A stretch of 42,007 nucleotides of DNA, from positions 1-42,007 of the forward strand of contig CAOKRG010000022.1 in NCBI GenBank assembly GCA_948471095.1. Direction: 5' to 3'. The position numbers and the translations under genes are program-made. Source of the stretch: an uncultured Oscillospiraceae bacterium. GTDB taxonomy: Bacteria; Bacillota; Clostridia; Oscillospirales; Acutalibacteraceae. The notes below the pieces were generated by a model that saw nothing but the letters and a program-made list of their open reading frames with translations, was not told where the DNA came from and ran no database searches. How positions within the stretch are numbered: position 1 is the stretch's first letter; each line of letters begins with the position of its first letter. Shown one piece after another: positions 14,719 to 23,038 of the stretch.

Positions 14719-15444
14719 CTACTCCTTGCCCGGATAGGCCTTTATGGCCCGGCTTGCAAATTCCGCTGTGCCCGGCCCGCCTGCCCGGTCAATGTTCTTC
14801 CGAAAGCGGGGGTCCGAGACGTACATCTCCCCCAGCCCTTGAAGAATCTCCGGGGTGCAGGCGTAAAAGTTTTCGCTGATGGTCCGCCGCAGGGCCTCCA
14901 CCAGCTCCTGTGCCTCCGGGCTTTCCGGCGGCAGGTCCTTGGCCTGGCCCAGCCGGGCGAAGCACTCCATAAGCAGGCGGTTGGCCTGGGCAAAATCCGG
15001 GTTTTCCTTTGCCCGCTCCTGAAATTCCCCATAGGCCGGACTGCCGCCCCAGCGTTCTTTGGCCTCTTGGGCGTAGGCCTCCAGCTCCTTTGTGTCAAAC
15101 GGGGTAAAGTCCATTGAAATCTCTCCTTTGTCTAAAGTCTCGCGGGCCAGGCGGATGATCCGCCCCAGCCGGTCCCGGCGCAGCTCCAAGAGCTCGATCT
15201 GCTGCCGCAGGGCCAGCTCCCGGTCAAAACCGGGCGCGTCCAGGATCTCCTTGATCTGGGCCAGGGGGAATTCCAGCTCCCGGAAGAGCAAAATCATCTG
15301 CAGCCGGGCCAAGGCCTGCACGTCATACAGCCGGTACCCGGCCGGGGTGATTTGGCTGGGGGCCAGCAGGCCGATGGCATGGTAATGGCGCAGGGCCCGG
15401 ACGCTGACGCCGGTCAACCGGCTCACTTCTTTCACAGTTCGCAT
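14719..15444 (-). CDS. MerR family regulator with TipAS-type effector domain
   Basis: A 241-residue regulator. The N-terminal MerR winged helix (MRTVKEVSRLTGVSVRALRHYHAIGLLAPSQ begins it) runs to about residue 70, followed by a dimerisation helix with regular leucine and arginine spacing. Residues 115-235 match the TipAS antibiotic-recognition domain (AYAQEAKERWGGSPAYGEFQ, ENFYACTPEILQGLGEMYVSDPRF). TipA-type regulators activate multidrug resistance genes when bound to thiopeptides or similar drugs. GGGAGG precedes the ATG. The promoter has a 19-bp spacer, suggesting autoregulation. No exporter adjoins it; the nearest is the MATE gene at 18253-19596. Confidence 0.92.
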   Translation of the reverse strand: MRTVKEVSRLTGVSVRALRHYHAIGLLAPSQITPAGYRLYDVQALARLQMILLFRELEFPLAQIKEILDAPGFDRELALRQQIELLELRRDRLGRIIRLARETLDKGEISMDFTPFDTKELEAYAQEAKERWGGSPAYGEFQERAKENPDFAQANRLLMECFARLGQAKDLPPESPEAQELVEALRRTISENFYACTPEILQGLGEMYVSDPRFRKNIDRAGGPGTAEFASRAIKAYPGKE

Positions 15445-15466
15445 AAATCCGCCTCCCGTCTCCTAT

Positions 15467-15497
15467 AGTATAGGGGATGACGTAAGGGGAGAGTCAA
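15467..15497 (-). promoter_or_regulatory. MerR-type promoter (19-bp spacer) of the TipA-like gene
   Basis: The minus strand has TTGACT (15492-15497), a 19-bp spacer and TATACT (15467-15472). The overlong spacer is the hallmark of promoters that MerR proteins activate by DNA distortion. Confidence 0.7.
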
Positions 15498-15534
15498 GGG
15501 TGAAATGAAAAAAATTTTTGGGAAGTATTAGAGG

Positions 15535-15653
15535 GCCTCCGGCGGCTTAGGGACTCCGTCCCTAAGAACCCTGCAACCTTTGAAAAGGGCGCTGGTCGCC
15601 GGTGGCGACCAGCGCCGACCGAGACGGCAGTCGAGAATGACGAAACTTTTACT
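15535..15653 (-). repeat. Modular intergenic repeat, copy D
   Basis: Read on the minus strand it starts AGTAAAAGTTTCGTC and ends with the hairpin GGGACGGAGTCCC and TAAGCCGCCGGAGGC (15535-15549). It carries an extra module not in copy C: a perfect 13-bp stem GGCGCTGGTCGCC/GGCGACCAGCGCC with a 3-nt loop (15588-15616). Confidence 0.75.
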
Positions 15654-15720
15654 GTTGCGCTTAGGAAGTTTTCTTACAAATCGAAGCGCGCGTTTGAGCG
15701 CTCCCGGCTTGAAATTCCCG

Positions 15721-15749
15721 TTGCGTATTTTCCACCCATGCGGTATAAT
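15721..15749 (+). promoter_or_regulatory. Promoter of the flavodoxin-fold reductase gene
   Basis: TTGCGT (15721-15726), 17-bp spacer, TATAAT (15744-15749), 31 bp upstream of the start codon. Confidence 0.75.
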
Positions 15750-15780
15750 TAAGAAGAAACTGCCACGAGGAGGAATCTGC

Positions 15781-16398
15781 ATGAACGTATTGATGATCAA
15801 TGGAAGCCCCCACGCCCAGGGCAACACCTACATCGCCCTGCACGAGATGGAAAAGGTCTTCCACCAGGAAGGCGTCGGCACCGAGATCCTGCACATCGGA
15901 AACAAGGATATCCGGGGCTGCATCGCCTGCCGGAAGTGCGGGGAGCTGGGCCGCTGCGTTTTTGACGACGCGGTGAACGAGGCCATGCCCAAGTTTGCCG
16001 CCTGCGACGGCCTGGTAGTGGGTTCGCCGGTATACTATGCCTCGGCCAACGCCACGCTGATAGCCTTTTTGACCCGGCTTTTCTACAGCAGCCGCTTCGA
16101 CAAGACCATGAAGGTGGGCGCGGCCGTGGCGGCTGCCCGCCGGGGCGGCCTGACCGCCACCTATGACGAGCTGAACAAGTTCTTCGCCATCAGCGGCATG
16201 CCCATTGCCTCCGGCCAATACTGGAACGGCATCCACGGCCAGACCCCGGGCCAAGCCCAGGAGGACGCCGAGGGCCTGCAGATGATGCGCACCCTGGCCC
16301 GCAACATGAGCTTTTTGATGAAGAGCATCGCCCTGGGCCGGGAGAAGTTCGGCCTGCCGGAGCAGGAGCCCAAGCAGTTTACCAATTTCGTCCGGTAA
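15781..16398 (+). CDS. NADPH-dependent FMN reductase / flavodoxin-fold iron-sulfur flavoprotein
   Basis: A 205-residue flavodoxin-fold protein. The FMN phosphate loop is NGSPHAQGNTY near the N-terminus. A compact cysteine motif CIACRKCGELGRC lies at about residues 44-57, and GLVVGSPVYYASANATL forms the second FMN loop. Such proteins reduce FMN, quinones or other electron acceptors; the cysteine cluster is typical of the NADPH-dependent FMN reductase/ISF-like branch in anaerobes. AGGAGG precedes the ATG by 7 nt, and the gene has its own promoter. The physiological substrate is unknown. Confidence 0.88.
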   Translation: MNVLMINGSPHAQGNTYIALHEMEKVFHQEGVGTEILHIGNKDIRGCIACRKCGELGRCVFDDAVNEAMPKFAACDGLVVGSPVYYASANATLIAFLTRLFYSSRFDKTMKVGAAVAAARRGGLTATYDELNKFFAISGMPIASGQYWNGIHGQTPGQAQEDAEGLQMMRTLARNMSFLMKSIALGREKFGLPEQEPKQFTNFVR

Positions 16399-16470
16399 GC
16401 CCCTTGCGGCTTCGGCGCGGGCTTCTGAACGGCAAGTGTAAAATTTCCCATCGTGAAAACGGAGAACCCT

Positions 16471-17130
16471 ATGATAAGCTTTGACCAGATCAAGCACAAC
16501 CCCGCCATTCGCACCTACATCACCCAGGCCGACGCCTCCATGGCCGCGCTGGGCTTTACCGAGCACAGCTTCGCCCATGTGGGCCGGGTTGCGGAGACGG
16601 CGGGCTACATTTTGCAGGAGCTGGGCTGTCCGGCCCGTCAGGTGGAGCTGGCCAAAATCGCCGGATACCTCCACGACATCGGCAACCTGGTGAACCGGGT
16701 GGACCACAGCCAGAGCGGGGCGGTGATGGCTTTCCGCCTGCTGGACAACATGGGCTTCCCGCCGGAGGAGACCGCCCTGGTGGCCACGGCCATCGGCAAC
16801 CACGACGAGGGCACCGGCGTGCCGGTCAACGCGGAGTCCGCCGCCCTGATTCTGGCGGATAAGTCCGATGTGCGCCGCAGCCGGGTGCGCAGCAAAAACC
16901 CGCTTCAGTTCGACATCCACGACCGGGTCAACTACTCGGTGACCAAGTCCGAGCTAAAGATCGACCCGGCCCACACGGCCATCTGGCTTATGCTGGAGGT
17001 GGACCCCGCCTTCGGGTCCATTATGGAGTACTTCGAAATCTTTATGGACCGGATGATTTTATGCCGCAAGGCCGCTGAAAAGCTTGCGCTGGAATTCAAG
17101 CTGACCATCAACGGCCATCCGCTTATTTAG
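16471..17130 (+). CDS. HD-domain phosphohydrolase
   Basis: A 219-residue protein with a single HD domain. The metal ligands are visible as H in SFAHVGRVAETAG, HD in IAGYLHDIGN, and NHD in ATAIGNHDEG; a later D (DKSDVRRSRV) probably completes the site. HD proteins hydrolyse nucleotides or cyclic nucleotides; the substrate here is unknown. I chose the ATG at 16471 with GGAG 6 nt upstream; an in-frame GTG six codons earlier has no clear site. It is followed 11 bp later by the zinc-ribbon protein gene, so they form a pair. Confidence 0.85.
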   Translation: MISFDQIKHNPAIRTYITQADASMAALGFTEHSFAHVGRVAETAGYILQELGCPARQVELAKIAGYLHDIGNLVNRVDHSQSGAVMAFRLLDNMGFPPEETALVATAIGNHDEGTGVPVNAESAALILADKSDVRRSRVRSKNPLQFDIHDRVNYSVTKSELKIDPAHTAIWLMLEVDPAFGSIMEYFEIFMDRMILCRKAAEKLALEFKLTINGHPLI

Positions 17131-17141
17131 GGGGTGACGCT

Positions 17142-17606
17142 GTGCTGTACTGTTCCAAATGCCGGGCGATCTGCGACAATGCCGCCCGGTGCCCCAACTG
17201 CCGCAACCCCAAGCTGCGCCCCGTGGACCCCGAGGACCTGGTGCTGCTTCACAGCGCGGACCTGTACACGGCCCAACAGGTGCAGGAGCGGCTGGCCCTG
17301 GATGGAATCCGGTGCCAGGTGGAGGACTTTGCCAAGGGCGGCGTCTCCTGTTTCTATGACAGCCAGGTGATGCCCACGGACAAAAGCCTCTATGTGCCCT
17401 ACCGCCAGCTGGAGGAGGCCCGGGTCATTTCCGCCCAGGTGGGCCGTGAGGTGGAGCATGAGATGGAGCAGGCTCCGCCGGAACCGCCCGGAGCCAAGCG
17501 CATCATCGGGGAAATCCTCTCGGTGGTGGTGTTTCTGCTGTTGATTATGGCGGCGGTCTTTGGCGCGGACGCCGCGGCCAACTGGCTGAAGGGGCTGTTC
17601 GCCTAG
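17142..17606 (+). CDS. Zinc-ribbon, DUF2007-like membrane-anchored protein
   Basis: A 154-residue protein with three parts. An N-terminal zinc ribbon (CSKCRAICDNAARCPNC, two CxxC knuckles) is followed by a small alpha/beta domain with DLYTAQQVQERLALDGIRCQVED, like DUF2007 putative signal-transducing proteins. A C-terminal transmembrane helix spans about residues 125-147. The zinc ribbon should face the cytoplasm. The GTG start has GGGGGTG upstream. Its job is unknown; the coupling to the HD hydrolase gene suggests shared regulation. Confidence 0.75.
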   Translation: MLYCSKCRAICDNAARCPNCRNPKLRPVDPEDLVLLHSADLYTAQQVQERLALDGIRCQVEDFAKGGVSCFYDSQVMPTDKSLYVPYRQLEEARVISAQVGREVEHEMEQAPPEPPGAKRIIGEILSVVVFLLLIMAAVFGADAAANWLKGLFA

Positions 17607-17667
17607 ACCCCGGGAAAAAGGCAACCGCCGCCCGCTCAAAAGAAGCAGCAAGCTACCAAAGCGCAAC

Positions 17668-17745
17668 AGTAAAAGTTTCGTCCACTTTTTCAAAAGTGGC
17701 AGAGCACGACTTCGCAAAGCGAAGTCGCCGACAGAGTCTCGCGGC
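17668..17745 (+). repeat. Modular intergenic repeat, copy E
   Basis: It starts with the constant AGTAAAAGTTTCGTC (17668-17682) and a hairpin CCACTTTT/AAAAGTGG. It then has a different module, GACTTCGC/GCGAAGTC, and runs into the foldback instead of the usual TAAGCCGCCGGAGGC box. Confidence 0.6.
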
Positions 17746-18094
17746 CTTGACCTTAAAGGCGGCGCAATAGAAAAGCTTAGCGTGACAAACTAAATCATCC
17801 CCCCAAGAAAGAATAGCGCACCCATGCTGGGCCGCCGTCCTTAGTAACGTCTTAGAGCGAAGCGAATAACAGTGACCTGTTTTCCCCAGCTAGCTTTTGT
17901 GGGATGAGCTACCTGTTCCACAAGGAGGGTAGCCGCATTGAACAGTCCGCTGTTTATCGCTTCGCTCGAAGGCGCTATAAGGGGCGGCGGCGCAGCATAA
18001 GTGCGCTGTTTTACTTTTTGTGATAATTTAGCGTTGTGTTCTCTCCAGTTTTACTGCGCCGCCTTAAGGTCAAGGTCGGGTCTCGCCTGTCGGC
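17727..18094. repeat. Large (~370 bp) imperfect palindrome
   Basis: The ends GCCGACAG (17727-17734) and CTGTCGGC (18087-18094) are inverted. The arms continue with CCTTGACCTTAA/TTAAGGTCAAGG, GGCGGCGCA/TGCGCCGCC, TAGCGCAC..ATGCTG with CAGCAT..GTGCGCT, and GAGCGAAGCG/CGCTTCGCTC. The apical part pairs TTGTGG with CCACAA around position 17915. About 150 nt on each side can pair with internal mismatches. No open frame spans it. It behaves like a foldback element or a long structured RNA gene. Confidence 0.65.
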
Positions 18095-18170
18095 TCGGTC
18101 GGGCCAGAGCGATCCCCACTGGGGATCTTCCCCCTTCGGCGGTCAAGTTCATCTCCGATGATCTTTCAGG

Positions 18171-18236
18171 CTCTGCCTTAAGAATCCGCCAGGTGCCAAC
18201 TTCGCGAAGCGAATGTTGTAAGCTCCTGGACCGCGT
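18171..18236 (-). repeat. Modular intergenic repeat, copy F
   Basis: GGCTCTGCCTTAAGAATCCG and CCAGGTGC are shared with copy H at 34430-34492, as is the CCTGGACCGCG end. Between them F carries an extra TTCGCGAAGCGAA module that H lacks. Confidence 0.6.
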
Positions 18237-18252
18237 AATTTGTCTGGCTTTC

Positions 18253-19596
18253 CTATAGCTTCCGGTAGATGCTGAACCACATGGTCAAAAAACAGGCCAG
18301 CCCGCCAATGGCGTTGGAGATGGGCTCCGCCAGAAACACGCCCCGCACGCCCAGTCCCAGCGCGGGCAGCAGCAGCGTCAGGGGGACCACGATCATCACC
18401 TTGCGGAACAGAGAGAAGAAAATGGCCTGCTTTACCCGGCCCAGGGCCCGGAACACCGTCTGCCCGGAGAATTGGAAAGCCATAAAGAAGAAGCCGAAAA
18501 AGTAGATGTTCAGCATCTCCGCGCCGGTAAGGACGATCCGGCTGTCGCTGGTAAACACGCCCATCAGCTGGGTGGGGACCAGCATCACCACAACCCAGGC
18601 CAGCAGCGTATAGCCGGTGCCCAGCGCCGCCGCGAAGCGGATGCCCTCCTTGACCCGGTGGTTTTTCCCCGCGCCGTAGTTATAGCCCAGCACCGGCCCC
18701 GCGCCGTCGGTAATGCCCATGACCGGCAGGGAGAGGACCTCCCGCACGGAGCAGAGCACCGTCATAATGCCCACGTAAAGGTCGCCGCCAAAGGCCTGCA
18801 GCTGGTTGTTGCACACGATCTGCACCAGGCTGTTGGTGCCCTGCATCACAAAGCCCGGGGCCCCGATGGCGGCGATTTCTCGGGTGCGCCGCAGGCTCAG
18901 GCGGATCTTCCCCGGGCGGATGCGCAGGATGGCCTTTTTGCCCGTCAGGAAACGCAGCACCCACAGGGCGGAAAGCCCCTGGCTCAGCACCGTGGCCAGG
19001 GCCGCGCCCCGAACCCCCATGTGAAGGCCAAAGATAAAGAGCGGGTCCAGGGCGATGTTCGCCGCCGCGCCCAAAATGGTGGTGAGCATGCCGGTTTTGG
19101 GAAAGCCCTGGGCGTTGATGTAGCCGTTGAGTCCGGTGGAAAGCATGGAAAAGGCGGTGCCGAACAGGTAGATTTGCAGGTATTGGCTGGCGTATTCCAC
19201 CGAGACCTGGCTGGCTCCGAACAAAAGCAGAATGGGGCGGCGCAAGGGGTAACAGGCCGCGAACAGGGCCAGGGACGCCAGGGCCAGCAAAGCAAAGGCG
19301 TTGCCCAAAATGCCCTCGGCCTCCTCCTCGTCCCCCCTGCCCCGGGCAATGGCGAACAGCGCCGCGCCGCCGCTGCCCAAAAGATTGGTAAAGGCGGCTA
19401 TGAGCACGATCACCGGAAAAGTCACGCCCAGGCCGGTCAGGGCCATGTCGCCCTCGCCCTCCAAATGGCCGATGTAAATGCGGTCCACCACATTATAGAG
19501 CAGCTGGACCACCTGCGCCACGGTTAGGGGGACCGCCTGGGCAATAATCTGCCGCTTGACGGAACCCACCGAAAAATCCTGCTTCTCTGCGTTCAT
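18253..19596 (-). CDS. MATE family efflux transporter
   Basis: A 447-residue protein with 12 predicted membrane helices and the MATE internal duplication. VPLTVAQVVQLLYNVVDRIYIGHL marks the first helix, GLGVTFPVIVLIAAFTNLLGSGGAAL the second, and GITDGAGPVLGYNYGAG the start of the second half. MATE pumps export drugs or metabolites in exchange for Na+ or H+. I chose the ATG at 19594-19596 with AGGAGG just upstream; the open frame extends 46 codons further without a plausible site and across the promoter. The promoter is at 19649-19677. The substrate is unknown. Confidence 0.92.
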   Translation of the reverse strand: MNAEKQDFSVGSVKRQIIAQAVPLTVAQVVQLLYNVVDRIYIGHLEGEGDMALTGLGVTFPVIVLIAAFTNLLGSGGAALFAIARGRGDEEEAEGILGNAFALLALASLALFAACYPLRRPILLLFGASQVSVEYASQYLQIYLFGTAFSMLSTGLNGYINAQGFPKTGMLTTILGAAANIALDPLFIFGLHMGVRGAALATVLSQGLSALWVLRFLTGKKAILRIRPGKIRLSLRRTREIAAIGAPGFVMQGTNSLVQIVCNNQLQAFGGDLYVGIMTVLCSVREVLSLPVMGITDGAGPVLGYNYGAGKNHRVKEGIRFAAALGTGYTLLAWVVVMLVPTQLMGVFTSDSRIVLTGAEMLNIYFFGFFFMAFQFSGQTVFRALGRVKQAIFFSLFRKVMIVVPLTLLLPALGLGVRGVFLAEPISNAIGGLACFLTMWFSIYRKL

Positions 19597-19648
19597 AGCT
19601 CCTCCTATTCCCCCGGAAAAGGGCCGGGCGGTTGATGGCATCGGGTAT

Positions 19649-19677
19649 ATTATAGCGCAAAAGGGGAAAAAAGGCAA
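19649..19677 (-). promoter_or_regulatory. Promoter of the MATE gene
   Basis: On the minus strand TTGCCT (19672-19677), a 17-bp spacer and TATAAT (19649-19654), about 50 bp from the start codon. Confidence 0.65.
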
Positions 19678-19747
19678 TGCCGGTATTGCCCGTCCTTCCC
19701 TACCGGCGCCTGCGGCCCTCCTACAGGCCGTCAATTGGAAAAAACTA

Positions 19748-19776
19748 TTGCCAGTAAGGCGGTCCTATGATATAAT
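19748..19776 (+). promoter_or_regulatory. Promoter of the binding protein-chemoreceptor operon
   Basis: TTGCCA (19748-19753), 17-bp spacer, TATAAT (19771-19776), 31 bp before the lipoprotein start. Confidence 0.75.
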
Positions 19777-19807
19777 ATTCTGGTAACAACTGGAAGGGTG
19801 GTTGCCA

Positions 19808-21043
19808 ATGAAGAAAAAATTTTTCCTGCTGCTGTGCTTTTTCCTGCCGCTGTTTTCAGCCTGCGCCAGCCAGGAAGCTTCTCCCCCCGAGTCCGAGGCG
19901 GAAACGGGAACGGAAACCGTTGCCCTGACCGTGTGGGGCGCGCAGGAGGACGAGGCTCTGCTTCGGGAAACCTTCGCATCCTTTCAATCCCATTACGCCG
20001 GCCAGGCCAGCTTTCAAATTACCTTTCAGCCCCAGAGCGAGTCCAGCTGCAAGGACGCCTTGCTGGCGAACCTGGAGGAGGGGGCGGACGTCTTCGCTTT
20101 TGCGGACGACCAGGCGGCCGCCCTGGCCGCTGCCGGCGGCCTGGATCCCATTGCGGACAGCGCGGGGATTCGTGGCGCCACTCTCTCTGCCGCGGTGGAG
20201 GCAGCCAGTGTGGGCGGCGTTCTCTACGCCTACCCCTTGACTGCGGACAACGGTTATTTTCTTTATTATAATAAGGCTTACTTCTCCGATGAGGATATCC
20301 GGAGTCTGGAACGAATGCTGGACCTGGCCGCCCAGGCGGACCGTCTGGTGGCAATGGACTGGTCCTCCGCATGGTATGTCTACGCCTTTTTCGGCAACAC
20401 CGGCCTAACCGTCGGCCTGAATGAGGACGGCCTTACCAACTACTGCACCTGGAACAGCACGGAAGGGGCCATACGCGGCGTGGATGTGGCGGAAGCCATG
20501 CTGGCCATTGGGCGCAGCCCCGGCTTTGCCAGCATGACGGATCAGGAATTCCTGGCCGGCGTTCAGGACGGCTCCGTGATCGCCGGAGTAAGCGGCGTGT
20601 GGAACGCCGTGGCAGTTCAGGAGGCGTGGGGGGAGAATGCCGGGGCGGCCAAGCTGCCCTCCTATACCTGCGCGGGAACGCAGGTACAGATGGCCTCCTT
20701 CTCCGGCTGCAAGCTGATTGGCGTGAACGCCTATTCCAGGCATCCGGAGTGGGCGGCGCGGCTGGCCGAATGGATTACCAGCGAGGAAAACCAGTGCCTG
20801 CGCTTTGAACGGCGGGGCCAGGGGCCGGCCAACGTCAATGCGGCAAATTCCCCGCAGGTCCAGTCCTCGCCGGCTATCGCGGCCCTTTTGGCCCAGTCGG
20901 AGTTTTCCCAGCTCCAGCGGGTCGGCGGTAAGTTCTGGGACCCGGTATCCGAATTTGCTTTGAATATGGCGGCGGGGAACCCCTCTGGCGCCTCCCTCCA
21001 GGCCCAACTGGACCGGCTGGCCGAGGGCGTCGCAGCACGGTAA
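19808..21043 (+). CDS. Extracellular solute-binding lipoprotein (ABC type, family 1-like)
   Basis: A 411-residue secreted lipoprotein. A basic N-terminus (MKKK) and hydrophobic core lead to the lipobox FSAC with C19 as the probable lipidation site. The mature part has the features of family-1 (sugar-type) binding proteins: VALTVWGAQEDEALLRETFASF, then VFAFADDQAAALAAAGGLDPI and YAYPLTADNGYFLYYNKAYF. There are no permease or ATPase genes next to it. The next gene, 25 bp downstream, encodes a chemoreceptor. It most likely presents its ligand to that receptor and does not serve transport, though a remote permease could use it. The ligand is unknown. Confidence 0.88.
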   Translation: MKKKFFLLLCFFLPLFSACASQEASPPESEAETGTETVALTVWGAQEDEALLRETFASFQSHYAGQASFQITFQPQSESSCKDALLANLEEGADVFAFADDQAAALAAAGGLDPIADSAGIRGATLSAAVEAASVGGVLYAYPLTADNGYFLYYNKAYFSDEDIRSLERMLDLAAQADRLVAMDWSSAWYVYAFFGNTGLTVGLNEDGLTNYCTWNSTEGAIRGVDVAEAMLAIGRSPGFASMTDQEFLAGVQDGSVIAGVSGVWNAVAVQEAWGENAGAAKLPSYTCAGTQVQMASFSGCKLIGVNAYSRHPEWAARLAEWITSEENQCLRFERRGQGPANVNAANSPQVQSSPAIAALLAQSEFSQLQRVGGKFWDPVSEFALNMAAGNPSGASLQAQLDRLAEGVAAR

Positions 21044-21068
21044 GCCACAGCATTTGGGAGGAAATCGC

Positions 21069-22655
21069 ATGAGAGGCAAACTGACATTACAGCAGCGCTT
21101 AATTCTGCCCATCGTCCTGTTGGGGCTGGTGGCGCTGTTATCCAACGTTCTGGCGGCATTCAGTATTAACAACGTCCATTCCAACGCGGAGACCATTGTG
21201 GACGAGTATATGGCCGATGAGGGAAGGCTGGAGGAAATCAGGCGTTCCATGATGGACATTCACCTGCTGTCCCTGTCTCATATTGTGGCCGAAGATCATG
21301 CCACCATGATCCAGCTTGTTCAGGAGATCAAGGAAAAAGAGGCCGCTTTGGACGAAATGCTGGCCGGTTATGGGAGCTTCGCCGCAGAGGAGGACGCGGA
21401 GGCCTACCAGTCCCTCTTAGCGAATTACGACGCCTTTAAACACTCCCTGGTCCATCTCGTGTGCGCCAGCGCCGACAGTAAAACCCAGGAAGCCTACGCG
21501 ATGGCCAACGGGGACGTGGCCCGCTGGAGCGAGGCCGCGGACCGGGACATCGCCGCCCTCTATACCGCGGTCAGCGGCCGGGCGGAGGCTGCGCGGAACC
21601 ACCTGTCCTTTGTCTACATAACCGCGCTGGCCGTCAGCGCGGCCACCCTGATTACCGGCGTCCTGCTGGTCGCGGCGGCTTTCCGGATCATCCGAAAATA
21701 CGTGATTTCTCCCATTCACGACACGATGAACACCCTTCAAAACAGTTCTGAGCGCATCAGCGGCGTGGTCAGCGACGTGCGCCAGCGGACCCAGACCTCC
21801 AGCGGCAGCGTCCGGGCGCTGTCTGGGCTGGCCCAGCAGCTCTCCGCCGCCTTGGAGGAAATTGCGGCCAGCGCCTCGTCCATCAGCCACAGCGCCTCCG
21901 GCACGCAGAGCGACACCCGGCACATGGCGGAGGAATGCTCCGCCATTACGGCCTACTCCGTGGAGATGCGGGGACGGGCCGAGGAGATGGAGCGCTCCGC
22001 CCAGAGGGAGACGGAGGAGGTACGGGAGAAAACCGCGGAGATCATGTCCCTTTTGGACCAGGCCATTGAGAAAAGCCAGAACGTCAACCAGATCGGCGTT
22101 CTGACCCAGGCGATCCTTGACATTTCCGCCTCCACCAACCTGATTGCCATCAACGCCTCCATCGAAGCCGCCCGGGCGGGGGCGGCGGGGGCGGGATTCT
22201 CCATTGTGGCTCGGGAAATTCACCAGCTGGCCGGCTCCTGTGCGGAAACGGCCACCAATATTCAGCAGATCAGCGGGGTCGTCACAGGGGCGGTGGACTA
22301 CCTCTCGGAGAGCGCTCGGGAATTGGCCGCGTACCTGAGCCAGGCTGTCGCGACCCAGCTGGACCGGTCCGTGCAGGCCGGAAGGCAGTACCGGGAGGAC
22401 TCCGACTATGTAGGACGCGCCATGGAGGCGTTCAACGACAGGGCCGTCCGGCTGAGGGCCGCGATGGACGGCATTGCCGGTTCCATCGCCAGCATATCCG
22501 GCGCCATCGACGGCGCGGTCTCCGACGTTACCGGCATCGCAGACAGCACCCGCGTCCTGGTGGACGATATGGCGGGCGTCACCGGCGGTATGAGCACCAA
22601 CCAGGAAATTGTGGGAGAGCTGCAAAAGCAGATGGACATGTTTTCCAACCTGTGA
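21069..22655 (+). CDS. Transmembrane methyl-accepting chemotaxis protein, partner of the binding protein
   Basis: A 528-residue chemoreceptor. TM1 (about residues 10-32) and TM2 (about 179-203) flank a roughly 145-residue helical extracellular domain of four-helix-bundle type. HAMP-like sequence is weak after TM2 (RKYVISPIHDTMNTL). The cytoplasmic hairpin tip is [18 protein letters not shown] at about residues 354-371, followed by AAGAGFSIVAREIHQLAG. The tip departs from the common [18 protein letters not shown], with A-S-T-N-L-I-A-I. GGGAGG stands 7 nt before the ATG. Co-transcription with the lipoprotein gene suggests indirect sensing through the binding protein. Confidence 0.9.
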   Translation: MRGKLTLQQRLILPIVLLGLVALLSNVLAAFSINNVHSNAETIVDEYMADEGRLEEIRRSMMDIHLLSLSHIVAEDHATMIQLVQEIKEKEAALDEMLAGYGSFAAEEDAEAYQSLLANYDAFKHSLVHLVCASADSKTQEAYAMANGDVARWSEAADRDIAALYTAVSGRAEAARNHLSFVYITALAVSAATLITGVLLVAAAFRIIRKYVISPIHDTMNTLQNSSERISGVVSDVRQRTQTSSGSVRALSGLAQQLSAALEEIAASASSISHSASGTQSDTRHMAEECSAITAYSVEMRGRAEEMERSAQRETEEVREKTAEIMSLLDQAIEKSQNVNQIGVLTQAILDISASTNLIAINASIEAARAGAAGAGFSIVAREIHQLAGSCAETATNIQQISGVVTGAVDYLSESARELAAYLSQAVATQLDRSVQAGRQYREDSDYVGRAMEAFNDRAVRLRAAMDGIAGSIASISGAIDGAVSDVTGIADSTRVLVDDMAGVTGGMSTNQEIVGELQKQMDMFSNL

Positions 22656-23038
22656 ACAGGCGTATTCCTGCCACGTGCCTCCGGCCCCCCCTTCTAAGAT
22701 TGGAGCTCCCGGGGAAACAGGAGCTCGTCTATTTCCCGGAATTCGGACACAACCAGCACAAACGGCGGCCGGCCGTATAGAAAGGCCGCAAATTTCCCCC
22801 TTGTCTGTTGAGGCGGTCAAAAACCCTCCGGCATTCCCGCTAAGCGGGAGTCTCGGAGGGCTTTTCTATACCTTTTTGCCGTGAACGCCTGCCGGTTGAG
22901 GGGCCGCCAAGCAGCGGGCCAATCCATCTGTCGGAATCAAGAGGGGGCAGAGAATTGGCAAAACCAAAAGCCAGCTGTAGGGCAGCTGCCAACGGCGCGA
23001 ACCGGCCTAAAGTCTGCCGGGGCCGTACATACAGGGAG
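22656..23038. other. Convergent intergenic region, no gene
   Basis: Apart from the bidirectional terminator at 22824-22867 I see nothing: no promoter, no credible open frame and no repeat-family copy. Confidence 0.55.
22824..22867. terminator. Bidirectional terminator
   Basis: CCCTCCG (22824-22830) pairs with CGGAGGG (22854-22860), with inner TCCCGCT/GCGGGA. TTTT follows on the plus strand and TTTTT on the minus strand, suiting the chemoreceptor and the opposing transglycosylase operon. Confidence 0.75.

Larger units (their letters stand above)
17607..18252. other. Gene-free region filled with repeats and a foldback
   Basis: This ~650-bp interval between two genes contains modular repeat copy E (17668-17745), the large palindrome (17727-18094) and modular repeat copy F (18171-18236). 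Open frames here lack ribosome binding sites and family features, so I call no gene. Confidence 0.65.

Noticed and set aside
15661-16920. 419-codon frame on the minus strand across the reductase and HD genes
   Set aside because: Shadow of two well-supported plus-strand genes with ribosome binding sites and promoters.
17900-17960. Possible small coding frame in the centre of the ~370-bp palindrome
   Set aside because: Stops in all frames interrupt it and the sequence is better explained by pairing of the arms.
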